Assembly: GCA_964440345.1 (NCBI GenBank)
Contig: CAYTSA010000006.1
Coordinates: forward strand, 1 to 64,000
Length of the DNA: 64,000 nt
From: CAYTSA01 sp964440345
GTDB taxonomy: Bacteria; Desulfobacterota; Desulfovibrionia; Desulfovibrionales; Desulfovibrionaceae
Direction: 5' to 3'
In this document: piece by piece, positions 35,597 through 43,060 of the stretch
Numbering within the stretch: position 1 is the first letter of the stretch
Layout: each line of letters begins with the position of its first letter
Translations under genes and position numbers: made by a program
Notes under the pieces: model-generated
Database searches by the model: none
The model's input: the letters and a program-made list of their open reading frames with translations, nothing else
What the model was told of the DNA's origin: nothing

Positions 35597-36736
35597 TTAA
35601 TACGGAGGCACCCAGGAAACGCCGAAGAAGCCCTTGGACAGGTAGCGCAGGCCAACGTACACAGCCAGCACCACGAACAGCCGCTTCAGCCAGATGTCCG
35701 GGATGTACTTGGAGGTCCGGGGACCGATGAGCGAGCCAATTACTATGCCCACAAGCTCAGCGCCGATGAGGGACCATTGCATGGGGGTGTTGCCGGCAAA
35801 TATGTATGAGGCAATAGAGTTGATCATGCCGACGAACACAGCCATGGCCGAGGTGCCGGCAACCAGGTACATGGGCAAGCCTGCAACGGAGGTCAGGAAC
35901 GGCACCAACAAAAAGCCGCCGCCAACGCCCAGGAAAGAGGCCAATGCTGCGATAAAGAAGCCGCCAATGACTGGAATGACAGGGTTAAAAGAGAACTCAA
36001 CGCCAAAGAAGGTGAAAACGCACTTGGTGGGGGTGAAAGTTTTCATCTTCACGCCCTGCTCAGCAGTGTCCACCTTGCCGGACTTGATGGAGTCCTGGAA
36101 GGCCTTGGCGGCTTCCTTGGCGGCCTTTTTCTTGTTCTGGCCGGCCGGGGTGGTTTCGTAGAACAGGTAGCAGCCCAGGAAGAGCACGAACAGGCCGAAG
36201 TAGCCAAGGTAGGACTTCAGGTTGATCTTGCCCGCAGTCAGGATGGGCACCAACCAGGAGCCGGCCACAGAGCCAATGGCCAGGGCGATGCCCAGCGGCG
36301 CCACCAGACGGCCCATTTTAAAGTAGTTGTACGTGGAGATACCAGCCGAGCAACCCACCAGCCACTGGTTGGATACGCGGATGGAGTCGGTGACCACCTT
36401 GTTCAAGCTCAAATCCTTGCCAAGGGTCTTGGAAGCATAGTCGCCCAGACCAAAAATGGTGATGTGGCCCACGCCGGCCATGATGCCGCCAAACGCGCCC
36501 ACGGTGGAGAAAATCCAGCCCACCCACACAGCCCAGATAAGTCCGACGATAAGGTTGATTTGCGGCGCGCCGGGAATGCCTAAAAAGCCAGGTTCAGCTG
36601 CAGGGTCAACTTTGCCTGCTTGTTTGGCTTGTTCAAGGGCCTCGCCAAGACGGTCTGCCCAGGCAGACTCGCCCAGCAGCAGCACCACGCCCAGCACAGC
36701 CAGGACTAACAAAATGTTGCGATGAGAAGATTTCAC
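35597..36736 (-). CDS. TauE/SafE family anion (sulfite/organosulfonate-type) exporter
   Basis: A 379-residue inner-membrane permease. A signal-like first segment ends near AWADRLG, then about eight helices in two halves: GGIMAGVGHITIFGLG in the first and FLGVGGGFLLVPFLTSVAGLP in the second, the typical G-rich TauE repeats. A hydrophilic insert (about 200-245, KKKAAKEAAKAFQDSIKSGK) separates the halves. The N-terminal extension of about 60 residues (GEALEQAKQAGKVDPAAEPG) is longer than in most family members. A role in sulfite, sulfate or sulfonate movement is plausible in a sulfate reducer but unproved. Confidence 0.85.
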   Translation of the reverse strand: MKSSHRNILLVLAVLGVVLLLGESAWADRLGEALEQAKQAGKVDPAAEPGFLGIPGAPQINLIVGLIWAVWVGWIFSTVGAFGGIMAGVGHITIFGLGDYASKTLGKDLSLNKVVTDSIRVSNQWLVGCSAGISTYNYFKMGRLVAPLGIALAIGSVAGSWLVPILTAGKINLKSYLGYFGLFVLFLGCYLFYETTPAGQNKKKAAKEAAKAFQDSIKSGKVDTAEQGVKMKTFTPTKCVFTFFGVEFSFNPVIPVIGGFFIAALASFLGVGGGFLLVPFLTSVAGLPMYLVAGTSAMAVFVGMINSIASYIFAGNTPMQWSLIGAELVGIVIGSLIGPRTSKYIPDIWLKRLFVVLAVYVGLRYLSKGFFGVSWVPPY

Positions 36737-37184
36737 AGTTTCCCTCCCTCCCAGGTTTACAGGTTCTTCAAAAAAATCTCTTCCTTTGCCGGCCGACAGC
36801 CAGGACTCCTGTCTGGCTTACAGGCAACCATAAGCGTGCTCGTCTTGACCGGGACTAACCCCTATGTACACACCCGAAGACAGAGCGATGACCTTACAAC
36901 TGCCTGCTAGTACTTCAACGTTTACTGCGTGCAACAGATTTTCATTATTACTGGCTTATACGCCAACATGGCGAAGCAGGTACATTTTGTATACACAGAG
37001 TCGCAATAAATTCAACCTCTTTCTGCACTACTGCAGGCGCCTGAACGCACATAAAGACAATTCAACCTTAAACCGTAGAAATTATGTGCATATTCGCGTA
37101 ACTTTGTTTTGTAAGCAAAAAACAAAACTCCTCTTAATTGTCTGCAATTCTTGCCTTATTACTTCCAACTTCCATGATGAACGG
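36737..37184. other. Non-coding region upstream of the TauE gene
   Basis: AT-richer than the surroundings with no supported gene. It holds a small hairpin (GTTTTGT/ACAAAAC, 37100-37130) that could end the ferredoxin operon. A second hairpin (AGCCAGGAC-TCC-TGTCTGGCT) near 36804 could lie in the leader of the TauE transcript. No known riboswitch was recognised. Confidence 0.45.
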
Positions 37185-37729
37185 CTACTTACGCAGCACC
37201 TTGTCTTTTGCGTACTGTTCGCGAGTTTTGGCAGACGCGACATTGGGCCGGACAAACGTTAAAGCGTGGGACGTGCAGCCTGTAACGCAGGCCGGGTCCT
37301 TGCCGTCGTCGATGCGGTCGCGACAGTAGTCGCATTTGATGACCGTGCCGGTTTCATCATTCCACTGCGGCGCCATCCAGGGGCAGGCCTGAATGCACGC
37401 CTTGCAGCCCACGCACAGGTCCNNNNNNNNNNCACCGTCAAGAAGACATCCGACCCGAGAGGTTCTTCCACATAGACCACGCCGTCAGAATCGCGCATCT
37501 GCATGGCGTTGGTGGGGCAGGCGTCCACACACCAGGGCTTGGCGCAGTGGAAACAAGGAAAAAACACGTTAAAAAGCTTGGGCAAACCTTTGGTCTTTTT
37601 GGGGCCGACAGTGATGATCTTGCCCAGTTTGGCTCCCACGGGGACATTGTTTTTCATTTTGCAGTGCACTTCGCAGGCTTTGCAGCTGATGCACCGCTCC
37701 GCGTCAAGTTTAATCATGTATTTACTCAT
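37185..37729 (-). CDS. 4Fe-4S dicluster ferredoxin subunit (DmsB/PhsB type), interrupted by an assembly gap
   Basis: About 180 residues. The part before the gap has cluster motif CISCKACEVHCKMKN and then FPCFHCAKPWCVDACP; after the gap it has GCKACIQACPWMAP and VIKCDYCRDRIDDGKDPACVTGC. Four cluster motifs are the pattern of the electron-transfer beta subunits of molybdopterin oxidoreductases. The 10 N at 37423-37432 put the two parts in different frames; the N count is a placeholder, not a frameshift in the organism. Its start overlaps the upstream NuoI-like gene (ATGA). The likely partner is the divergent molybdopterin enzyme at 38910. Confidence 0.85.
37423..37432. other. Assembly gap (10 N) inside the ferredoxin gene
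   Basis: Ten N replace unknown sequence. The surrounding codons need a gap length of 3n+2 to stay in frame, so the true gap is not 10 bases. Confidence 0.97.
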
Positions 37730-38304
37730 ACTCGTTCCTCCGATTGTACTCCATTCACTTTGGGGACCTGCGCCGAACTGGGGGACACAGTTGTGCGCAT
37801 GCGGTCCAGCAAATCTATATGATAGTCTTCCTGTGAAAGCGAAGCTATGTAGACATGTTGCGAAAAACGAATGGCGTCCACCGGGCAGGAGCCTACGCAC
37901 AAGCCGCACAGGCTGCACTTGGTGTAGTCCAGCTCAAACGTCTTGGGACGATTGAAAAACTTCTTTTTGCCTGTGGGCGGGGCCTTGCGGGCGGCCGGGA
38001 CGCCCCTGTCAACCGCCACCTTTACTTCTGGCTCCCGCTGCTCTGGCGATTTGTCCATGACCACGGTGATGCACGTGGACGGGCAGGCCCGGGCGCAGGT
38101 TCCGCAGGCGATGCACCGAGGCGTTTGAAGCTCGTCATCTTTTGGAACAAGCTCAATATGCCCCCGGAAGGTAGACATATTTGTGACCGCATTACGAGGA
38201 TAATGGACAGTAACCTGGGAAGAGGCGAAATTCTCGCCAGTGACCCGTAGCCCAACAATAAGACTGTAGAGGCCTTTGAACGTCTCTTTCAAAAAGTTAG
38301 CCAC
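37726..38304 (-). CDS. NuoI-like 2[4Fe-4S] ferredoxin protein
   Basis: A 192-residue iron-sulfur protein. The N-terminus LKETFKGLYSLIVGLRVTGENF and HYPRN resemble the membrane-associated helix of NuoI/EchF subunits. Two cluster motifs follow: CIACGTCARACPSTC (about 64-78) and CSLCGLCVGSCPVDA (about 132-146). Between them is a basic insert (AARKAPPTGKKKFFNR). No other complex I or Ech genes are near; this subunit is paired with the dicluster ferredoxin by an ATGA overlap. It probably links a quinone or membrane partner to the molybdopterin enzyme. Confidence 0.82.
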   Translation of the reverse strand: MANFLKETFKGLYSLIVGLRVTGENFASSQVTVHYPRNAVTNMSTFRGHIELVPKDDELQTPRCIACGTCARACPSTCITVVMDKSPEQREPEVKVAVDRGVPAARKAPPTGKKKFFNRPKTFELDYTKCSLCGLCVGSCPVDAIRFSQHVYIASLSQEDYHIDLLDRMRTTVSPSSAQVPKVNGVQSEERV

Positions 38305-38909
38305 TCTCCACTCCTCTTGCGGAAACGCTCATGCATCAAGGCATGCGCTGCTTGCCGCCTTGGCTGGAACGCATTGTCCCTGGCCCTTTGGCTGGCGGCG
38401 TTGACGCTCTACATAATTTGATTTGATGAGCATCACAACCATTTCTTATAGTTCTTGTCAACTCTGCGACATAAATTCTTTTTTTCACATTACATTTTCA
38501 TACTTAAACAGTCTGCTACAATGGCGCGCGCTAAAACAAGTTAGTTTTTTCACAACGCGGAAATCTACTTGTCAGCCCAGGACGGCCCTGGTAAGTGACC
38601 ATATTGTGTCATCACGCTAGTATGTTTTTCCTGCCGCAACGAACGGGGACGCGTTGTATCGCTGCAATTCATGTCAATACAGCGCCGTTGCTTCAGGGAG
38701 AGGCGCACTGGCGCTTGGCCGCGGAGAAAATCGCTTGTGCATTCCAGCGCGCACTGGGCGCTCGCAGACGATTTGCGCAAGAGCCTTCAATCTTTTGCTG
38801 CTTAAGGACTATTGGAGGGGCGCCTTTTGTTGAACCCGTGCGCTCATGAACAAGCGCTCACGTACATTATCTCCAACACCATCCAACATCTTGTGGAGGA
38901 GGGATACAT
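38305..38909. other. Divergent regulatory region between ferredoxin and molybdopterin-enzyme operons
   Basis: 605 bp without a supported gene. The part 38415-38560 is AT-rich and should hold the two divergent promoters; it contains the FNR-type palindrome listed separately. The remaining 330 bp before the molybdopterin gene are GC-richer with only short unconvincing frames, so that transcript probably has a long leader. Confidence 0.55.
38423..38436. promoter_or_regulatory. Candidate FNR/CRP-family operator
   Basis: TTGAT-GAGC-ATCAC matches the FNR consensus TTGAT-N4-ATCAA at nine of ten positions. It sits 119 bp before the start of the NuoI-like gene and 474 bp before the molybdopterin gene. 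Desulfovibrio has several FNR/CRP-type regulators (for example HcpR), so the responding protein is uncertain. Confidence 0.45.
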
Positions 38910-40994
38910 ATGGCTCGAAAACAGGTTTACAGCATATGCGGCATGTGCACTGTACGCTGCCCCATGATGGCTGAAGTAGAAAACGGTAAAGTCGTATACA
39001 TACAAGGCAACCCCCACGCCGCCGGCGTCAAAGGGGCTCTGTGCGCCCGGGGCGCAGCCGGCATCGCCCTGACCAACGACTCAGAACGGCCGCAACAGCC
39101 CCTGATTCGCGCTGGCGAGCGCGGCGAAGGCAAGTGGAAAGCCGTCTCCTGGGACGAGGCTCTGGACTACGTAGCTGAAAAACTCACTGCTATTAAAAAC
39201 GAATACGGCGCCAAAGCCATCATGTTTTCCGACCGCGGCGGACCGTTCCGGGACTTTTACCGCGCTTTTCTCAAAGGCATTGGCACGCCAAACTACTGCA
39301 ACCACGACTCAGCCTGCGCGCGCAACGTGCAACATTCCGCGCTTTCGTTGTTCGGCTTCGGCCGCAAGGGCGTTCTGTACGACCTGAAGAACGCCAAGCA
39401 CGTCATCCTGCAGACACGCAACATCTTCGAAGCCATCAACGTCAAAGAGGTCAACGACCTTCTCGACGCCAAGCAGAACAACGGCTGCAAAATCACCTGT
39501 ATCGACGTGCGGGCGAACGTCACCGCCGCCAAGGCTGACAACTTCTTCATGGTCCGGCCGGGCACAGACTACGGCTTCAACTTGGCCGTTATCAACTGTT
39601 TGATCAACAACAAGCTGTACAACGCTGACTACGTGGCCCAGCACTTTCAGGGCTTTGAGGAGTTGCAGGCCTTTGTGGAGCCATACACCCCGGAATGGGC
39701 GGAGCAGGAAACCGGCGCGTCTGCGGCTTCCATCGAGAAATTCTGCAAGGAACTCAAGCAGGCTTCGCCTTCAGTGCTCTGGCACCCAGGCTGGATGAAC
39801 GCCCGCTACAAAGACTCCTTCTACATGTCCCGCACTGCTTACATAATAAACGCCCTCTGCGGCTCCATCGGGGCCAAGGGCGGCCTGCCCATGGCTGTGG
39901 GGCCAGGCGACGTCGGGGCCAAGGGCCTCAAGGCCTTCATGGACCTGTACCCAAAGCCGGAAGATAAGCGCGTGGACGGCGTGGGCTGGCAGGAAGGCCG
40001 CACCCACTTCGAAGCTGGACCCGGCTTGGTCAACCTGGCCTATGACGCCATCGTTACTGGCGAACCCTACCCCATTAAAGCGTACATCTGCCACCGGCAC
40101 GATCCGCTCATGGCATTTCCAGACAGCAAGCATGTGTTGGAAAAATGGAAGAACCTGGACCTGCTGGTCTCTACCACCTTCTCCTGGTCTGACACTGCCT
40201 GGAACGCCGACGTGGTGCTGCCCCTCTCGCCGTATCTGGAGCGCGGCTCGCAGCTGGCGCTCAAGAAAGGCCTCAAGCCCTCCATCATCATGCGCGACCG
40301 ATGCCAGCAGCCACGCTACGACACAAAATCTGAATGGGAAATCTACGGCCAGCTGGGCAAGCGCATGGGCCTGAGCGAACTGGACTACACCAACATTGAA
40401 GACCTGTGGAACTTCCAGCTTCAAGAAACCGGCGTCACTGTCGAGCAGCTGCGCGAAAAGGGCTCTGTAAGCCTGGCTAGCGAGCCGCTCTACAAAGAGC
40501 CCAAGTTCAAGACGCCGGCCGGCAAAATCGAAATCATCTCCGAAAAGCTGGACAAAGCCGGAGTGGCTTCCTTGAAACCCTATGAATCCCCGGATTCGCC
40601 GCCAGCCGGCCAGTACCGCATCACCTTCGGCCGCGTGGGCGTGCACACCCAGGGCCACACTGTGAACAACCCCCTGCTGCACGAGCAGATGCCTGAAAAC
40701 GAGCTGTGGATACACACCGCCGAAGCTGAAAAGCTGGGCATTGCCGACGGCGAGTACGTTACGGTGGGCTCCAATGGCCACTCCGGCAAGATAAAAGCCT
40801 ACGTCACTGACTTCATCCACCCCGAGGCGGTCTTTATGGTGCACGGCTTTGGCCACACCCTGCCTGTGGAAAGCCGGGCCAAAGGCTGCGGCGTGGCGGA
40901 CAACGAACTCATGTCCAAAGGCATTGAGAACTACGACAAAGCCGGCGGCGCCATTGCCATGCAGGAACACTTCGTCAAGGTGTCCAAAGGATAA
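38910..40994 (+). CDS. Molybdopterin oxidoreductase, DMSO-reductase family (thiosulfate/polysulfide-reductase-like)
   Basis: A 694-residue catalytic subunit. Seen: an N-terminal [4Fe-4S] motif C10-x2-C13-x3-C17-x27-C45 and a candidate metal-ligand Cys in NHDSACARN (Cys136). The molybdopterin-binding regions include ITCIDVRA and PSVLWHPGWMNAR, and the C-terminal dinucleotide-binding domain begins near FKTPAGKIEIISE. There is no twin-arginine signal peptide, so unlike PhsA/PsrA it should be cytosolic. The ferredoxin pair is divergent and the FmdE-MoaB-like fusion follows. Substrate could be a sulfur compound, aldehyde or formate; the sequence does not decide. Confidence 0.85.
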   Translation: MARKQVYSICGMCTVRCPMMAEVENGKVVYIQGNPHAAGVKGALCARGAAGIALTNDSERPQQPLIRAGERGEGKWKAVSWDEALDYVAEKLTAIKNEYGAKAIMFSDRGGPFRDFYRAFLKGIGTPNYCNHDSACARNVQHSALSLFGFGRKGVLYDLKNAKHVILQTRNIFEAINVKEVNDLLDAKQNNGCKITCIDVRANVTAAKADNFFMVRPGTDYGFNLAVINCLINNKLYNADYVAQHFQGFEELQAFVEPYTPEWAEQETGASAASIEKFCKELKQASPSVLWHPGWMNARYKDSFYMSRTAYIINALCGSIGAKGGLPMAVGPGDVGAKGLKAFMDLYPKPEDKRVDGVGWQEGRTHFEAGPGLVNLAYDAIVTGEPYPIKAYICHRHDPLMAFPDSKHVLEKWKNLDLLVSTTFSWSDTAWNADVVLPLSPYLERGSQLALKKGLKPSIIMRDRCQQPRYDTKSEWEIYGQLGKRMGLSELDYTNIEDLWNFQLQETGVTVEQLREKGSVSLASEPLYKEPKFKTPAGKIEIISEKLDKAGVASLKPYESPDSPPAGQYRITFGRVGVHTQGHTVNNPLLHEQMPENELWIHTAEAEKLGIADGEYVTVGSNGHSGKIKAYVTDFIHPEAVFMVHGFGHTLPVESRAKGCGVADNELMSKGIENYDKAGGAIAMQEHFVKVSKG

Positions 40995-41128
40995 TACTAC
41001 GTATCCCAAGTCCGACCAAGACCCCGGACTTTACTCCTTGCGCGCGTTCGGATTCCTGTCCGGGCGCGCGCCGTCTTTTGCGTCACAAGCAATCCACAGA
41101 TATCATTACATAAAACCAGGAAGACAGC

Positions 41129-42760
41129 ATGAACATAGGTCCCTACACATTTGAAGAATTTAAGGAAAAAGCCGCGGCGTTTCATGGCTACCCAGCCCCG
41201 GGCCTGCTCATAGGCGGCTATATGGTGGAATACGCCAAAAGCCTGCTGCCCGAGGGAACCATTTTTGACGCTGTGGTGGAAACAGGCAAATGTTTGCCCG
41301 ACGCCGTGCAGCTGCTCACCCTGTGTTCCATCGGCAACAGCTGGATGAAGATTCTCAACCTGGGCCGCTACGGCCTGGCCCTGTACGATAAATACGACGG
41401 CAAGGGCGTGCGCGTCTGGCTGGACGTGAACAAGCTGGACGACTGGCCGGAAATCAAGGCCTGGTACTTGAAAACCCGGCCCAAGAAAGAGCAGGATACA
41501 GAACTGCTCTTCAAACAGATTGAAGAAGCCGGCCATACCGTGTGTTCTCAGCGCCCGGTGGTCATGGCGCCGTACTACCTGCAGCGGCCGCCCATGCGGT
41601 CCATCGTGAGCTGTCCCTCCTGCGGAGAACCCTACCCCCAGGCTGACGGCGCCATCTGCCGCAGCTGCGGCGGCGAGAGCCCCTATGTAGCTGGTCCGGA
41701 CATGCACGACTGCATGCCAGGACCGGCAATGACGGCGGTTCCTGTGGAAGAGGCTGTGGGCAAAACCGCCCTGCACGACATGACCCGCATAGAGCCGGGC
41801 GCCAGCAAGGGCCCTGAATTCACCGCCGGCCAGGCCATCACCGCCGGTGACGTCTGCCGGCTGCACCAGATGGGCCGCAGCCGGGTCTACCTGGAGGAAG
41901 ACGCCGCAGACATGGGCGAGGACTGGGTGCACGAAAACGAAGCCGCCTTGGCTTTTGCCCAGCGCATGGCCGGGCAGAACGTTGTCTGCGACGCAACGCC
42001 CCATGAGGGCAAGATCAACTTTGCCGCAGAAACCGACGGACTTCTGGTCATAGACACGACCAGGCTGGAGGCCTTCAATATGCTCTCCGACGTCATGTGC
42101 GCCACGCGGCAGAACTACACCCTGGTCGAAAAAGGCAAGAACTTCGCCGGCGCACGAGCCATTCCCCTCTACCTGGCCCAGGACAGGTTCAGCAGCGCCC
42201 TGGCCGTGCTTGGCTCGGAGCCGCTGTTCAACGTCACGCCGCTGCGGCAAGCCAAATTCGGCGTGCTGGTCACCGGCACGGAGGTGTTCCAGGGCCTCAT
42301 CGAGGACAAATTCATCCCCATCATCAGCGCCAAAGCCGAAGCCCTGAAATGCCCGGTCATAGCCACAGACATAGTGCCGGACGACCGCCAGGCCATTGCA
42401 GACAGCGCCAAGGCCATGCTGGACAAGGGCGTGGAGCTGCTCGTTACCACGGCCGGCCTCTCTGTGGACCCGGACGACGTGACCCGCCACGCTCTGATAG
42501 ACGCCGGGCTTACCGACTACGTGTACGGCGCGCCGCTGCTCCCGGGCGCCATGACCCTGGTGGGCCGCATGGGCCAGGCCAGGGTGCTGGGCGTACCCGC
42601 CTGCGCCCTGTACTACAAGACCACCAGCCTGGACCTGCTGCTGCCCCGGCTGCTGGCTGGGTTGAACGTCAGCCGCCAGGACCTGGCCCGCATGGCGGAA
42701 GGCGGCTTCTGCCTTTCCTGCCGCTCATGCACGTTTCCCAAGTGCCCGTTCGGCAAGTAG
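41129..42760 (+). CDS. FmdE-domain / zinc ribbon / molybdopterin-binding (MoaB-type) fusion protein
   Basis: A 543-residue cytosolic protein with three parts. Residues about 1-150 form an FmdE-like domain (FHGYPAPGLLIGGYMVEYAK, FDAVVETGKCLPDAVQLLTLCSIGN). Residues about 155-180 form a zinc ribbon (CPSCGEPYPQADGAICRSCGG). A C-terminal MoaB/MoeA-like molybdopterin-binding domain (about 365-520) shows GVLVTGTEV, TTAGLSVDPDDVT and LLPGAMTLVGR. A final CLSCRSCTFPKCPFGK adds four more cysteines. It follows the molybdopterin enzyme by 134 bp and probably serves its cofactor loading or maturation. Confidence 0.8.
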   Translation: MNIGPYTFEEFKEKAAAFHGYPAPGLLIGGYMVEYAKSLLPEGTIFDAVVETGKCLPDAVQLLTLCSIGNSWMKILNLGRYGLALYDKYDGKGVRVWLDVNKLDDWPEIKAWYLKTRPKKEQDTELLFKQIEEAGHTVCSQRPVVMAPYYLQRPPMRSIVSCPSCGEPYPQADGAICRSCGGESPYVAGPDMHDCMPGPAMTAVPVEEAVGKTALHDMTRIEPGASKGPEFTAGQAITAGDVCRLHQMGRSRVYLEEDAADMGEDWVHENEAALAFAQRMAGQNVVCDATPHEGKINFAAETDGLLVIDTTRLEAFNMLSDVMCATRQNYTLVEKGKNFAGARAIPLYLAQDRFSSALAVLGSEPLFNVTPLRQAKFGVLVTGTEVFQGLIEDKFIPIISAKAEALKCPVIATDIVPDDRQAIADSAKAMLDKGVELLVTTAGLSVDPDDVTRHALIDAGLTDYVYGAPLLPGAMTLVGRMGQARVLGVPACALYYKTTSLDLLLPRLLAGLNVSRQDLARMAEGGFCLSCRSCTFPKCPFGK

Positions 42761-42903
42761 CGCTACGAAGGTAAATACTGAATGAGGAGGGGGCTCGCGT
42801 TCTGCGCCATTTCAAAGAGAAGACGCGCCATGGCCCCCTCACCTGCTGCTATTCCTCTCCAACAAGGCGCGCGCTCGCGCCTGGTCTACGTCATTGCCGG
42901 CGG

Positions 42904-43053
42904 GTCCGGGGCGCGGCCATGTCCATCGCCGCCCTGTCCAACTGGCTGTCCAATTTCATTGTGGCGGATACATTCTTGAACGTGGCGCAGGGGCTGGTGC
43001 AGATAGAAGCCAACCTGGCCGCGGGCAAGCCGCTGCGCAAGCTGGGCGCCTGA
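42904..43053 (+). pseudogene. C-terminal remnant of a sugar-porter-type MFS transporter
   Basis: One frame reads VRGAAMSIAALSNWLSNF, IVADTFLNVAQ, then GLVQIEANLAAGKPLRKLGA and a stop at 43053. The first part matches the conserved P-x-x-VRG-AMS helix start of MFS sugar porters. The last part matches their cytosolic tail (GKTLEEIE--W-AGK). The two final membrane helices that normally lie between are deleted, and nothing upstream continues the protein. It is a decayed fragment between the FmdE-MoaB-like gene and the glycosyltransferase. Confidence 0.6.
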
Positions 43054-43060
43054 GGGGCGA

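Noticed and set aside
39771..41009. 412-codon frame opposite the molybdopterin enzyme, and a similar 537-codon frame opposite cooS
   Set aside because: Both mirror well-identified genes, lack ribosome sites and show His/Val/Gly-rich compositional translations.
41000..41120. tRNA-like hairpin region after the molybdopterin gene
   Set aside because: There is a GCGCGCG stem but no cloverleaf, no TTC loop and no CCA; no tRNA was found anywhere in the window.
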